DNA from: Planctomycetia bacterium
GTDB taxonomy: Bacteria; Planctomycetota; Planctomycetia; Pirellulales; JALHLM01
Length of the DNA stretch: 35,265 nucleotides
Reading direction: 5' to 3'
NCBI GenBank assembly: GCA_034440135.1
Contig: JAWXBP010000477.1
Coordinates: forward strand, 1 to 35,265
Position numbers and translations under genes: made by a program. Each line of letters opens with the position of its first letter. Position 1 is the first letter of the stretch. This document shows positions 8,489-18,432 of the stretch, piece by piece. The notes below the pieces were generated by a model. The model saw only the letters and a list, made by a program, of their open reading frames with translations. It was not told the DNA's origin and searched no databases.

Positions 8489-10522
8489 TTAGTGCAACCG
8501 CTGCCCCGGTTGCGCCCCGCTGTCTGGGCTGAGCAGGAACACGTCCTTCCCGCCGGGGCCAGCGGCGACGACCATGCCTTCGCTGAGGCCGAATTTCATT
8601 TGCCGGGGCTGCAGGTTGGCAACCACGACTACGAGACGGCCGACGAGTGAATCCGGTTGGTACGCCGCCTTGATGCCGGCGAAGACCGTGCGGCGTTCTT
8701 CGCCGCCGAGGCTGACCGTGAGCTTCAACAACTTGTTGGCCGTGGGAACTTCCTCGGCGGTGACGACCCGGGCGATGCGGAGATCGAGCTTGGCGAAATC
8801 GTCGATCGTGATCGTCGGTTGCAGCGGCTCGGCGGTGAGCCATTCGCCGCTGTCGCTCGTAGCTGCGGCGGGAGTTTCGGGAGCGCTTTCCTTGCTCGCT
8901 TCAATCATCGCGGATACCTGCGTGGGTTCGACTCGGGTGAGCATGTGTTGGAATTTATTGACGGGCGCGGCGATGCGCGGCGTGACGGCCTCCGACCAAC
9001 TGGTGATCGGTTCGCCGAGCAATTCGCCAGCTTGTTGTGCCAATCGCGGCAGCACCGGCGCCAGGTAAATTGCAAGTTGCCGGAACAAGTTCAGGCCGAT
9101 CGTGCAGACGTCCTGCAGTTCGCGCTCCTTGCCGGGTTCTTTTTTCAAGACCCAAGGCGCGCGATCGTCGATGAACTTGTTTGCGTGGTCGGCCAGCAGC
9201 ATGATGTGCCGCATGGCCTGGTTGTAATCGCACGATTCATAGTGCGCGGCGATCGTCTCGCCGGCCGTGGCGGCGCGCTCGAACAGCCCGCCGTCGTCCG
9301 GATAGCTCGGCGACAGTCCCGTGGTCTTCAAGAAGCCCGCCGTGCGGCTGGCCAGATTGACGACTTTGCCGACGAGATCGGAATTCACCTTGGCGACCAG
9401 CTCGTCGAGGTTCATATCGACGTCGTCCAAGCGCGAGCCGAGCTTCGAGGCGTAGTAATAGCGCAGGAACGAGGGATCGAGGTGCTCCAGGTACGTCGCC
9501 GCGCGGACGAAGGTGCCTTTGCTCTTCGACATCTTCTCGCCGCCGACGGTGAGAAAGCCGTGGATGTGGACCCTCGCCGGCAGGTTGTAGCCGGCCGTCT
9601 TGAGCATCGCCGGCCAGAACAACGTGTGGAAGTACGTGATGTCCTTGCCGATGAAGTGATGCACTTCCGTGGCCGGGCTGCGCCACCAATCGTTGAGCTG
9701 CTCGCCGTTGCGTTTGCACCATTCCCAGGTGGAAGCCAGGTAACCAATCGGCGCGTCGAACCAGACGTACCAATAGTCGCCGGGACTGTCGGGGATCTCG
9801 AAGCCGAAATACGGCGCGGGACGCGAGATGTCCCAATCCCGCAGCGGCTCGCCGAGGAAATGTCCCTTCAAGTAGTTGGCGACCTCGTCCTGCAGGTGCT
9901 CGCCTCCTTGCGACCAATCCTCCAGAAAGCCGTGCAGTTGTTCGATGTTGACGAACAAGTGCCGCGCACTCCGCACTTCCGGCGTCGTGCCCGTGTGAAC
10001 GCTGATCGGGTTGATCAACTCGGCGGGCGAGTACGTGGAACCGCACTTGTCGCAGCTATCGCCGTATTGATTCTCCGACTTGCAGCGCGGGCACGTTCCT
10101 TTGACAAAGCGGTCGGCCAGGAACGTACCGGCCTTGGTATCGAAAAGCTGCGTCACGTCGCGTTCGATCACCAGGCCCGCGTCGCGCAGGGATTTCCAGA
10201 ACACCGCGCACAGTTCGCGATTCTCCGGGCTGTTCGTGCTGCTGTAGTTGTCGAAGGCGACGTCGAAGCCGGCGAAGTCGCGGATGTGGTGCTCGCGCAT
10301 GTCGGCGATGAGCGCCTCTTCGCTGCGTCCCTCTTGCCGGGCGCGGATCATGATCGCCGTGCCATGCGTGTCGTCGGCGCAGATGAAGATGCAGCGATGC
10401 CCGCGCAATTTCTGGAAGCGCACCCAGATGTCGGTCTGGATGTACTCGACCAGGTGGCCAATATGAATATGGCCATTGGCGTAAGGCAGCGCGGCGGTAA
10501 CCAATATACGGCGAGGCGTCAT
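8489..10522 (-). CDS. metG: Methionine-tRNA ligase
   Basis: A 677-residue class I aminoacyl-tRNA synthetase that charges tRNA-Met with methionine in the cytoplasm. Seen in order: the HIGH signature at 20-23 within [10 protein letters not shown]; a zinc knuckle CPRCK...CDKCG near 143-160; the KMSKS loop near 330 ([11 protein letters not shown]); an alpha-helical anticodon-binding region; and a C-terminal EMAP/Trbp111-like OB fold from about 570 (DLRIARVV...), a tRNA-binding module present in the longer bacterial form. Length fits that form. A linker rich in Ala, Ser and Glu joins the OB fold. The ATG at 10522 lacks a strong ribosome binding site, but the N-terminus starts just where the family does. 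A hairpin plus T tract ends the gene. Confidence 0.97.
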   Translation of the reverse strand: MTPRRILVTAALPYANGHIHIGHLVEYIQTDIWVRFQKLRGHRCIFICADDTHGTAIMIRARQEGRSEEALIADMREHHIRDFAGFDVAFDNYSSTNSPENRELCAVFWKSLRDAGLVIERDVTQLFDTKAGTFLADRFVKGTCPRCKSENQYGDSCDKCGSTYSPAELINPISVHTGTTPEVRSARHLFVNIEQLHGFLEDWSQGGEHLQDEVANYLKGHFLGEPLRDWDISRPAPYFGFEIPDSPGDYWYVWFDAPIGYLASTWEWCKRNGEQLNDWWRSPATEVHHFIGKDITYFHTLFWPAMLKTAGYNLPARVHIHGFLTVGGEKMSKSKGTFVRAATYLEHLDPSFLRYYYASKLGSRLDDVDMNLDELVAKVNSDLVGKVVNLASRTAGFLKTTGLSPSYPDDGGLFERAATAGETIAAHYESCDYNQAMRHIMLLADHANKFIDDRAPWVLKKEPGKERELQDVCTIGLNLFRQLAIYLAPVLPRLAQQAGELLGEPITSWSEAVTPRIAAPVNKFQHMLTRVEPTQVSAMIEASKESAPETPAAATSDSGEWLTAEPLQPTITIDDFAKLDLRIARVVTAEEVPTANKLLKLTVSLGGEERRTVFAGIKAAYQPDSLVGRLVVVVANLQPRQMKFGLSEGMVVAAGPGGKDVFLLSPDSGAQPGQRLH

Positions 10523-10633
10523 GCGGGCCTATCGAGACGGTTGCGGAGCCGGTCAATGCAGTGCGGCATTCTACCGGGTGGGCCGAAAATGCGGGAGACG
10601 GCGGTTGGTAACTATAGCACGGGTGTTTTCGAT

Positions 10634-10716
10634 CAGTTTGAAGTTTTCAGTGTTCAGTTTTCAGTGCTTGGGCTCGAAGTCCTCACTGAAAACTGAACAC
10701 TGAAAACTTCAAACTG
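10634..10716. repeat. Perfect 33-bp-arm palindrome between divergent genes
   Basis: Arms at 10634-10666 and 10684-10716 are perfect complements with a 17-base loop. Each arm is built from the short tandem unit TTTTCAGTG. It sits between the divergent starts of metG and the secretin-like gene, so it could affect both promoters or fold in either transcript's leader. The rest of the gap (10523-10820) shows no gene. Confidence 0.85.
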
Positions 10717-10820
10717 CCCCAAAATAGGATTCGCGTCGCCGTTGACCGGTTCGCCTGGATTTGCTATTTCCCCGCGCTGACGGCCCCGGTTCTCACTTTT
10801 TGGTTGCACGGAGGTAGGCC

Positions 10821-12509
10821 ATGCGGAAGGCGTTTGCACTGCGGCTTGGGCTAGCGGCATTGATGGTTTTTCAGAGCTTCCCGCTCCGCGCGGACGCGCC
10901 GGACGCCGCCCATCGTGCGGAATTGCAGCAGCGCCTCGACGCCAAGCTGGCCGAATTGGAGGCCGTCGAGCGCGAGGTGCAGCAACTCCAACAGGAACTG
11001 AACCTGCGGCCGCAGTTGATGGTTCACGTGAAGATGTTCGAGGTGAGCCTGACGAAGATGGAGCAACTCCAGATGGGTTGGGCGAAGATCCTGCCCGGCG
11101 CGAAGACCGGCCAGTCGCTTGATTTGGAAACACTCAGCGCGGTGGACTGCAAAATCGTCGACGAACTGGTCGCGAAGAACCTTGCCCGGATCAAGGCCGA
11201 TCCCACGATTGTGACACTCGCAGGGCGGCCGGCTCAGTTTCACACAGGGGGCGAAACGCCAGTCGCCAAGACGTCCGACGGGCAAATCAAGTACGAGAAA
11301 TTCGGCACGCACGTGGAATTGACTGGCTCGCTGACCGGCAAGGACCGAATTCGACTGGAACTGAAGGTCAACCAGTCGGACCTCGATTTTGGTCGGCTGA
11401 TTGAGATCGACGGCAAGAAACACCCCGGGCTGCGGGTCTCGGAGATTCAAACGTCCCTGGCGTTGAAGCCCGGCGAGTCCGTGTTGTTGCCGGGGCGCAC
11501 GGAAGAACGCACGGAAACGGCGCTCTACACCGGCGGCCGCAAGGTGACCCATGTCAACAAGATTCAATCGATGATGCTGGTCACTGCGGAACTAATCGAG
11601 GCGCCGTTGCCGGGCGTTTCGACGGTCCACCTACAGGGTCAACAGCCGCCGCAACCGGATCAGAGCGGCTATTCGTGTCAGGTCGGAGGAACTGGCAAGC
11701 TGATTGCGCCACACCCGCTGCCAATGCAGGAAGGCGTGAAAATCCAAGTCGAGATGATTGAATTGTCGCTGACGAAGCTGCGGAACCTCGGCTATGACGT
11801 TGACGACGTCAATGTTTGGAAATCTGCGATGGGGCTTGACAAGTTGCTTGAACAGAAACTGGCTGTCGCTGGCGACCAGGATGTGATTCTCATCACGCCG
11901 CCACGGGACGTCGAACGTATTCAGGGGCTTGTAAATAGCTTTCAAACACAAACGGCGAAGGTGGCCGAAAGCGGTGCGGCGAAGAATGTCGGCAGTCCGC
12001 GGGCATTCGCGAAAAGCGGAGAGCAGGTCTCGATGACGCTATCATCGCCAGGCGCACAACGCGAGACGCGTCAGGCGTCCTACGTTTCGCTTGGCCCCGG
12101 CGAACTCGTGAAGACGTCGGACGAGGTTGTGCAACTTGTCGACGCGGCGAATCCGCTGGGCTATCGCCTTGAGATGACGCCGACGGTCTTGGACCTTAAG
12201 AAAAATGAAGTCGAATTGACCTTGAACTTCTCGCTTAGCGAACCGCTCCCGGGCGCTGCGGCGAATGAAAGCGCGGCCCAGTCCGGCAATGTCGTTTCCC
12301 GCACTGAGCGGAAGTTGCATTTCATGAACGGGCAACACGCATTTTTCAGCGGTGAGAAGTTTCAACGCGCGGTGGTCGACTCGAACGGCGAGCAGAAGCC
12401 CGAGGTGATCGAGGAATTCGTGCCGGTGTACATGGTCGTGGCGTTTCCCACGTTGGTCGCTCCGGCAGTTCCTCCGTCGACGGCCGCGGAAAGCACGAGG
12501 CGCAAATAG
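10821..12509 (+). CDS. Exported secretin-like protein with internal duplication
   Basis: A 562-residue protein with a signal peptide (1-24) and a short coiled coil (30-62). Residues about 65-265 resemble the core of type II/III secretins and pilus CpaC: a segment like ADPTIVTLAGRPAQF, then GGETPV, GTHVELTGSL, RIRLELKVNQSDLD and LALKPGESVLLPG. From about 306 a second, diverged copy begins (VEMIELSLTKLRNLGY echoes VKMFEVSLTKMEQLQM), ending in MTPTVLDLKKNEVELTLNF. There is no obvious long terminal membrane-barrel extension, so it may be a secretin-fold envelope protein and not a true export channel. ATG 10821 has GGAGG upstream. No type II secretion or pilus genes lie nearby, so partners are unknown. 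Confidence 0.75.
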   Translation: MRKAFALRLGLAALMVFQSFPLRADAPDAAHRAELQQRLDAKLAELEAVEREVQQLQQELNLRPQLMVHVKMFEVSLTKMEQLQMGWAKILPGAKTGQSLDLETLSAVDCKIVDELVAKNLARIKADPTIVTLAGRPAQFHTGGETPVAKTSDGQIKYEKFGTHVELTGSLTGKDRIRLELKVNQSDLDFGRLIEIDGKKHPGLRVSEIQTSLALKPGESVLLPGRTEERTETALYTGGRKVTHVNKIQSMMLVTAELIEAPLPGVSTVHLQGQQPPQPDQSGYSCQVGGTGKLIAPHPLPMQEGVKIQVEMIELSLTKLRNLGYDVDDVNVWKSAMGLDKLLEQKLAVAGDQDVILITPPRDVERIQGLVNSFQTQTAKVAESGAAKNVGSPRAFAKSGEQVSMTLSSPGAQRETRQASYVSLGPGELVKTSDEVVQLVDAANPLGYRLEMTPTVLDLKKNEVELTLNFSLSEPLPGAAANESAAQSGNVVSRTERKLHFMNGQHAFFSGEKFQRAVVDSNGEQKPEVIEEFVPVYMVVAFPTLVAPAVPPSTAAESTRRK

Positions 12510-12523
12510 CCGCGTCGTCCGTG

Positions 12524-12604
12524 GAGCCGGGAACGTCAGTGACCGGAGCGCGCCCAAGAAACGCGCCGTCTCCGGCGCGCTCCGGTCACTGACGCTTCCG
12601 GCTC
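12524..12604. repeat. GC-rich palindrome after the secretin-like gene
   Basis: 31-base arms (12524-12554 and 12574-12604) match at 29 of 31 positions around a 19-base loop, starting 15 bases after the stop codon. ATTTTG follows on the plus strand, so it may act as a terminator. Its sequence is unrelated to the CCCAGGGAAGG family. The remaining gap to 12722 holds no gene. Confidence 0.8.
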
Positions 12605-12722
12605 ATTTTGATTCTTGGCCACCGCCCGGCTGGCGTAGCCAGCTTTGCCCAGGCGGATTAAACTACCTCGATTGCCTGACCCGCTGGGGAGGTGGGTTTC
12701 GTTCTGGGTCTTGGAGGCCCTC

Positions 12723-13949
12723 ATGGCCGAGCGGTCCTTCCGGTTGCTGCATGCTGGCGATTTTCATCTCGAACAACCGGCCCACGGGCTGACCGACGCG
12801 CCGGATCACCTGCGGTCGCTGCTCCTGGAGCTGCCGTACCGGGCGGCCGAGCGGGTGTTTGACCTCGCCATTTCCGAGCGGGTCGATTTCGTCGTCCTGG
12901 CCGGCGATCTCCTGGACGCCTCGCTGGCCGGACCCCATGGGCCGAAATTCTTGTGCGAGCAGTTCGAGCGGCTCGCTTTGAGAGGCGTGCCCGTGTACTG
13001 GTCCTCCAGTGGGCTCGACGCCGCGGAGCGTTGGCCGCACGGCTGCCGGCTGCCAGACAACGTCCATCGGCTGGTCCGCAATCGCCAGGAAGCCTGCGTG
13101 TTCGAGAACGACGGGCAGCCCATGGCGTGGATCACGATCCCGCCGCACGAAACGTTCGAACGGCCGAGGCTGAGGGGCATCCCGTTGGAGCGCGAGGAAT
13201 TGCGGCACATCGTCGTCGCGCACGGGGAGTACGTGCCGTTCGACCTGGATGAAAAGGTCGACTATTGGGCGCTTGGCGGCAAGCATCAACGCGAAACAGT
13301 GCGCGATTCCGACAGCGTCGCCCATTACGCGGGGACGACGCAGGGGCGCTCGTTCGCCGAGCCGGGCGTGCATGGCTGCACGTTAGTGCAGATCACGTCG
13401 TTCGCACCGCCGCGGTTGAGTTTCCTGCCGACCTCGGCGCTGGTTTGGCACGATTTGACTTTGGAAATCGACGAGACCACGACGCGCGAGCGGCTGGAAC
13501 GCCTGTTGCGAGAGCGAACCGCGGCGCTGGCCGTCGCGCAACCCGAGCGCGACCAATTCATTCGCTGGATGGTGCATGGCAGCGGCCCGTTGTTGCGGCG
13601 ATTGCGGCACGGCACGCTGGCCGCCGATCTGGTCGGCACGCTCCGCGAACAATTCGGCCGCACGCGCCCGGCGGTTTGGACCGAATCGCTGCGCATTCGC
13701 GCGGCGGATGTGATCGGCACGACCAGCGAGGAGGACACGCTGCTCGGTGCGTATCTGCGCGAGCTGCGAACTTACCGCTTCGACGAACAACAGCCGCTCG
13801 ACCTGCGCGAATACCTGCCGGAAGGCCGCACGCCTGACGCTTTGGGGGACGCGGCCTGGCGCGACAGCGATCAGCCGCGCACGGCGTTGCTCGAGGAAGC
13901 CGCCGCGTTGGGCATCGATCTGCTCAGCGAGCCGGAGGAGCTGTCATGA
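12723..13949 (+). CDS. Mre11/SbcD/YhaO-like metallophosphoesterase, altered active site
   Basis: A 408-residue calcineurin-like phosphoesterase of the DNA-repair exonuclease group. Motif I (AGDFHLEQ, D13/H15) and motif II (LAGDLLDAS, D62) are intact. Motif III, normally GNHD, reads SGLD at 96-99 (VYWSSSGLDAAE), so the Asn and catalytic His are missing. Later motifs are VVAHGE and ALGGKH, the latter where GHxH is usual. Start 12723 has GGAGG 5 bases upstream and begins right at the domain. It overlaps the next gene, a Rad50/SbcC-like ATPase, by ATGA, so the two should form one complex, as SbcCD and YhaN/YhaO do. Because motif III is changed, nuclease activity cannot be assumed; binding or altered chemistry is possible. 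Confidence 0.85.
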   Translation: MAERSFRLLHAGDFHLEQPAHGLTDAPDHLRSLLLELPYRAAERVFDLAISERVDFVVLAGDLLDASLAGPHGPKFLCEQFERLALRGVPVYWSSSGLDAAERWPHGCRLPDNVHRLVRNRQEACVFENDGQPMAWITIPPHETFERPRLRGIPLEREELRHIVVAHGEYVPFDLDEKVDYWALGGKHQRETVRDSDSVAHYAGTTQGRSFAEPGVHGCTLVQITSFAPPRLSFLPTSALVWHDLTLEIDETTTRERLERLLRERTAALAVAQPERDQFIRWMVHGSGPLLRRLRHGTLAADLVGTLREQFGRTRPAVWTESLRIRAADVIGTTSEEDTLLGAYLRELRTYRFDEQQPLDLREYLPEGRTPDALGDAAWRDSDQPRTALLEEAAALGIDLLSEPEELS

Positions 13950-16900
13950 AAATCCACGAACTTGCCGTCTCCGGCTTTGGCGTCTGGCGCGATTTGAAGC
14001 TCTCAGGCTTGAGCGACGGCCTGAACGTCTTCTACGGTGCAAACGAGTCCGGCAAGACGACATTGATGCAGTTCGTCTGCGCGATGTTCTACGGTTTCTC
14101 GCCGGCGCGGCGCAAGCGGTACTTCCCGCCCGTGCATGGCGGGTTGCCCGGCGGCGCGTTGCGATTGCAGAACTCGCAGGCCTGGACGCTCGATCGTCAC
14201 GACTTCGACGCTGAATTCGCGCCGCTCGGCAAATGGTCGCTGGTAGACGAACATGGCATGCCGGCCGAGGACTCGCGGCTGCGCGAACTCTTGGGGGGCG
14301 TCGACGAAGCCACGTACGTCAACATTTTCGCCGTCGGGCTGCACGAGCTGGAAGAGCTGCGTTCGCTAAGCGACACCGACGCCGCAGATTTGCTCTATAA
14401 GCTCAGCAGCGGGCTGGACCGCGTGTCCCTCGTGGAAGTCATGCGCGAGCTGGGCGTTTCGCGCAATCGGTTGCTCGCGTCCGACGGCCGCGTCTCGCAA
14501 ATCACGCAACTCGAAGGACAACGCGCACGCATCAGCGGTGAGATCGACGAGCTCCGCGCGGCCGTGGATCGGTATGCGGAGTTGTCAGGCGACCAGCACG
14601 ATTTCGACACTTCCGTGCAGCGACTTCAAGACGACGTGCGGCACTACGAACGCGAGGCGCGATTGCTCGAAGCCGCCGTTGGCCTGCGCGAGAAATGGGC
14701 CGAACGCCGCCGTCTCGCGCGGCAGTTGGGCGAGTTCGGCGACGTTCCGAAATTCCGCCCTCAGGTGTTGGAAGAGCTGGACGAAATGAACGCCCGGATC
14801 GCGCGGCGGCGCGAACAACTGGCGAAGTGGAAATCGCGACAACGTCGCGCGCGTCGCTTGGCCAAGGGGCTGCAAGTCAACGAAGCCCTGGAGCGCCAGG
14901 CGCCGCGCATCGCGGCCGCGGCCGAGCAATTGGCGTGGATCGGTGATCTGGAAAAACAAGTTGCACAACTGCGCGACGAAGTCGCCCAACTGGAAAAACA
15001 GTCTGCAATCGCCGCAGCGACGCCGAAACCGAAACCGGTTGTCGCGCAACACAGCTATAAGACGCCGCCGCAACAAGCGATCGCACAACTGAAACCTTTG
15101 TCGATCGCCTTGCGCAAGGCCAAAGAAAGCCTGCAGGCAGCACATGAGCTGCATCGCGCCACCGAAGCGACGGCTCAAAAACTTGCGGCTGTGCCGAAAC
15201 CCTTGCCGATGCCAGTCGTGCGCCCGCCAGCGAGTTCGATCGAGGCGGCCGGCGCATTGGTGACGTCGCTGCGCAAGCGGATGCAACTCGAAGAAAAGCT
15301 CGAAAAGCTCGCCTTGCAAGAAGCAGAGATCGCCGACCAAGGCCGGCTGCACTTGGAGCATCGCGTGCTTTCCAGCAACATGATGATGGTGCTCGCCGTG
15401 CCGTTTGTCGGAGGCTCCACGGCCGCCTTTGGCAGCTTGTTTCTGGGCGACGAGCTATTCGGCGGGAATTGGATCGGCATGTCGCTGCTGGGCGGCATTT
15501 GCGTCTTCGGCGCCGTGGCCGCTAAGAGCGTCATGGAGCACAAAGCGGCGACGCGGTACGAGGAAGCCCGCGAGCAATTGGAACAAGTGGAAACTCAGGC
15601 GACTCGACTGCGCTCGGAACGCGATCGGCTCGACGCGGAATTGCCGTCGGGTGGCGGCCCGTTGGCGGTGCGGCTCCGCACGGCGCAGGACGAACTGGCC
15701 AAGTTGCAAGGCGTCGTGACCGCGACGGAAACGCGCCAAGCGGTTCAGGACGAGGCCGTCGTCTCGCGCGAGCAATTGGACGAGGCCATCGACGCCTATC
15801 GCCGCGCCCGCAAACGCTGGCGCGAAAAGGTCGCGCAACTCGACCTCCCGGCGAACATTCAACTGCGGGCCTTGCGCGAACAAGCCGAAGCCGAAGCGAA
15901 AATTGTCCGTGAAGTCGTCCCAGAGGTGCCGGATGTCTCACGCCCGCTTGAATTAAAACGGACAGAGCTGCAACAGCGCAAGCGCGAGTTGGAATCGGTC
16001 GAGGAGCGACTGCGGCAACTGGTCGCGGAGACAGGCTTTGAGGTCTCCGGCGTGCGCCCCGCCGAGCAAATCCGGCAACTCCGCGCGGAACTATCGCGGC
16101 AGGACGACCTACGCGTGCGCCGTGAACGATTCATCGTTCGACGTCGCAAATGCACCGCGCGGTACGCCAAAGAACGACGCCGTTTGCGCCGTTCACTTCG
16201 GGCGCGTCGTCGGTTGCTTCGCACGACCGGCGTGTTGCGGGAAGATGAGCTGCGTCAGTTAGTCGCTACGCATTCACGCTCAGCGGCGCTTCGCCGCGAT
16301 GCGGAATCGCTCGAACGCGAGGTGCTGGCGGCCATCGGCGGCGTCTGCACGTTGCCTGAGATCGCCGAGTGGCTCGACGCGGATCCAGAAACCGATCTCG
16401 AAGCGCGCTGGGACGCCACGACCGCCAAGCTCCAGGAATCAGAGCGGCAGTTGCGCGACTTATACGAGCGGCGCGGTCGGCGCGGCGAGCAGATTTCTTC
16501 GCTGTTGGCCGATCGACGCTTGCCAACCAAGGTGTTCGAGCTGGGGCTGGTCGACGAGCAATTACGCCAGGCCATCGACCGTTGGCGGGTCGTCGCCATG
16601 ACCGGGAAAACGCTGGAGCAAGTCCGCCGAGACTTCGAACGCGATCATCAGCCAATTGTCTTGCGCGAGGCGTCGCATCATTTGGCGCGACTGACGCGCG
16701 GCCGATATACGCGCATTTGGGCGCCGCTGGATCGGCCGATCCTGCGAATCGACAACGCCGATGCCGAGACGATCGATGTGGAACAACTCAGTCGCGGCAC
16801 GCGCGAGCAGATTTTCCTGGCTCTGCGGTTGGCTCTTGTCGCGGCGTACGCCCGGCGCGGCGTGCGATTGCCAGTGGTGCTCGACGACGTGCTCGTGAAT

Positions 16901-17539
16901 TTCGACCAGGACCGCGCCGCTGCCGCCGCCGAAGTGCTGCGCGACTTCGCCGCCGAGGGACACCAACTGCTTGTGTTCACCTGCCACGAGCACATCTTCA
17001 AACTGTTCAAAGCGCTAAGGGTCGCCACGCAAATTCTGCCCGACCATGTGGCGGCTGTCGTGGAACTGCAGGTCATCGAAGCACCACTTCCGCCGCCGAA
17101 ACGCGTCCCGCGGCCTCGCGCGCCACGCAAGCCGAAGGAGGTCGTTGCGCCGCCGGAATCGAAGCCCTTCCCGACGTTGACGATCGTCGAACGCCCGGAG
17201 CCAGTTCCGCCAACACCGCTGCCTCGTCCGTTACCGGTCATGGAAGAAGCGCTGCCGGAGATCGACTTCTCGGCGCTGCTGCAAGTTGTCGAAGCGATCA
17301 TTCAGCCGGCGCCACCGATCGAAGCGTTGTCGTCTACGGTGCTACCGATCGTGGAGGCGATCCCTGCGCCGATCGAGATTTCGCTGCCGCCCAGCGAGCC
17401 GCTCCCTCCTGTAACTCCACTGCGTCCCAGGCGGGTGCGCTACTTCAGGGACGATCGCCATCGCTTCACGTGGGAAGACCCGGTCGATCTGAAGCCGACC
17501 GGCGATCACTTCCTGGATGACGAAGGGGAAGAGGCGTAG
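13946..17539 (+). CDS. Rad50/SbcC/YhaN-like AAA ATPase with membrane hairpin
   Basis: A 1197-residue SMC-like ATPase. Walker A is GANESGKTT (31-39); the ABC signature region near 948 reads LSRGTREQIFLALRLAL; Walker B near 977 is VVLDDVLVNFD. Long coiled coils lie between. At their centre, about 476-527, two hydrophobic segments (around MMMVLAVPFVGG and IGMSLLGGICVFGAVAA) replace the CXXC zinc hook of Rad50, as in the YhaN type, which suggests membrane tethering of the coil tip. After the ATPase comes a Pro-rich basic tail (about 1045-1197) not needed for the core fold. It is coupled by ATGA to the phosphoesterase gene and likely drives a DNA-end processing complex. Its last 34 bases overlap a convergent gene. 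Confidence 0.88.
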   Translation: MKIHELAVSGFGVWRDLKLSGLSDGLNVFYGANESGKTTLMQFVCAMFYGFSPARRKRYFPPVHGGLPGGALRLQNSQAWTLDRHDFDAEFAPLGKWSLVDEHGMPAEDSRLRELLGGVDEATYVNIFAVGLHELEELRSLSDTDAADLLYKLSSGLDRVSLVEVMRELGVSRNRLLASDGRVSQITQLEGQRARISGEIDELRAAVDRYAELSGDQHDFDTSVQRLQDDVRHYEREARLLEAAVGLREKWAERRRLARQLGEFGDVPKFRPQVLEELDEMNARIARRREQLAKWKSRQRRARRLAKGLQVNEALERQAPRIAAAAEQLAWIGDLEKQVAQLRDEVAQLEKQSAIAAATPKPKPVVAQHSYKTPPQQAIAQLKPLSIALRKAKESLQAAHELHRATEATAQKLAAVPKPLPMPVVRPPASSIEAAGALVTSLRKRMQLEEKLEKLALQEAEIADQGRLHLEHRVLSSNMMMVLAVPFVGGSTAAFGSLFLGDELFGGNWIGMSLLGGICVFGAVAAKSVMEHKAATRYEEAREQLEQVETQATRLRSERDRLDAELPSGGGPLAVRLRTAQDELAKLQGVVTATETRQAVQDEAVVSREQLDEAIDAYRRARKRWREKVAQLDLPANIQLRALREQAEAEAKIVREVVPEVPDVSRPLELKRTELQQRKRELESVEERLRQLVAETGFEVSGVRPAEQIRQLRAELSRQDDLRVRRERFIVRRRKCTARYAKERRRLRRSLRARRRLLRTTGVLREDELRQLVATHSRSAALRRDAESLEREVLAAIGGVCTLPEIAEWLDADPETDLEARWDATTAKLQESERQLRDLYERRGRRGEQISSLLADRRLPTKVFELGLVDEQLRQAIDRWRVVAMTGKTLEQVRRDFERDHQPIVLREASHHLARLTRGRYTRIWAPLDRPILRIDNADAETIDVEQLSRGTREQIFLALRLALVAAYARRGVRLPVVLDDVLVNFDQDRAAAAAEVLRDFAAEGHQLLVFTCHEHIFKLFKALRVATQILPDHVAAVVELQVIEAPLPPPKRVPRPRAPRKPKEVVAPPESKPFPTLTIVERPEPVPPTPLPRPLPVMEEALPEIDFSALLQVVEAIIQPAPPIEALSSTVLPIVEAIPAPIEISLPPSEPLPPVTPLRPRRVRYFRDDRHRFTWEDPVDLKPTGDHFLDDEGEEA

Positions 17540-18432
17540 TCGTTCGCTTTGAGCGGCGCGGGCCAGGTGGCCGCACGTTTGCTACGCATCTCGACGGCCA
17601 GCGATCCGGCGCCGCTGAGCATCATGGCTTCGGCGCCTTCGCCGCGTTTGTCGGACAGCGTGACCGGGCCTTCCCAGACGAATCCGACGACGCGGCAAGT
17701 GTCGATATCAAGCTGCATTTGGCCTTCAATGCGCATCGCCATGTGCGGCTCCTCGGGCGAACGGGCCGTCATCTTGGCGTCCAGCAAGGCGTAGTTGCCG
17801 CGTGTCGTGGCGTGCGTTTCGCTGAGCGCCAACGTGAGCGACGCGACTTCGCCGACGGCGTCGCGGAAACCAAAGATTTCTCGCGCGATCTCCGGCGGCA
17901 CGTCGATCGACGTGCCGCGTACAAATTCCCGGCCGTGCAGGAATCGCCCCAAGGCGTTCGGCCGCCCCACGGTGTCCATCGCGCGCGCCAGGTATTCCGC
18001 TTCCTCTTTGCTCGGCGTGCTGCCATCAGACGAGCTGACCAACAGATCCTGGCCGCTACGAGTGATCGTGTAAGTCCGCCGGGCGACCGGTTCGTCGACC
18101 GGCTCGGCAGGACGGTTGTCGCTGATTTGCGTTTCCTTCGCGACGTCGAACCGGACCGCCACCTGCGTAACGACGTCCTGCTGCATCGCCAGCACTTGCG
18201 TCCAACGGGTCTGCACGCGTTCCACCGATTTGACGGACTTGTACAACTCGCGCCCGTCGTGGCTGATCGTCAGCTTGAGGTCGATCAGAAAATCGAGCTC
18301 CTGGCAGGAAACTTCGCCAATCCGCGCCGGCACGAACCGGAACTGGCAGCTCTCGGCGGCCGTGGCCATGCGTCCGAGACTCATCGCTAGCAGTACGAGC
18401 AGCCAACGCGGGCGGGCGAATGGAAAGAGCAT
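17506..18432 (-). CDS. Exported protein of unknown function
   Basis: A 308-residue protein with a signal peptide (MLFPFARPRWLLVLLAMSLG... to about 25). The body is rich in beta-type sequence, with two Cys near the front and one further on, and no recognised domain. A segment near 225-275 (MRIEGQMQLDIDTCRVVGF, then a WEGPVTL stretch) looks like a beta-barrel or lipid-binding sheet, but I cannot name a family. Its 3' end overlaps the convergent ATPase gene by 34 bases, ending in a Ser-rich tail (SPSSSRK) that is read from the opposite strand of that gene. Such overlap suggests the tail is not structurally important. The start at 18432 is supported by the signal peptide. Confidence 0.75.
   Translation of the reverse strand: MLFPFARPRWLLVLLAMSLGRMATAAESCQFRFVPARIGEVSCQELDFLIDLKLTISHDGRELYKSVKSVERVQTRWTQVLAMQQDVVTQVAVRFDVAKETQISDNRPAEPVDEPVARRTYTITRSGQDLLVSSSDGSTPSKEEAEYLARAMDTVGRPNALGRFLHGREFVRGTSIDVPPEIAREIFGFRDAVGEVASLTLALSETHATTRGNYALLDAKMTARSPEEPHMAMRIEGQMQLDIDTCRVVGFVWEGPVTLSDKRGEGAEAMMLSGAGSLAVEMRSKRAATWPAPLKANDYASSPSSSRK

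Noticed and set aside
8657-10696. 679-codon plus-strand ORF
   Set aside because: It is antisense to metG, whose motifs are unmistakable; the translation has no domain-like pattern.
17506-17539. Convergent overlap as a sign of a wrong gene end
   Set aside because: Both genes are otherwise well supported and the 34-base overlap affects only low-complexity tails.
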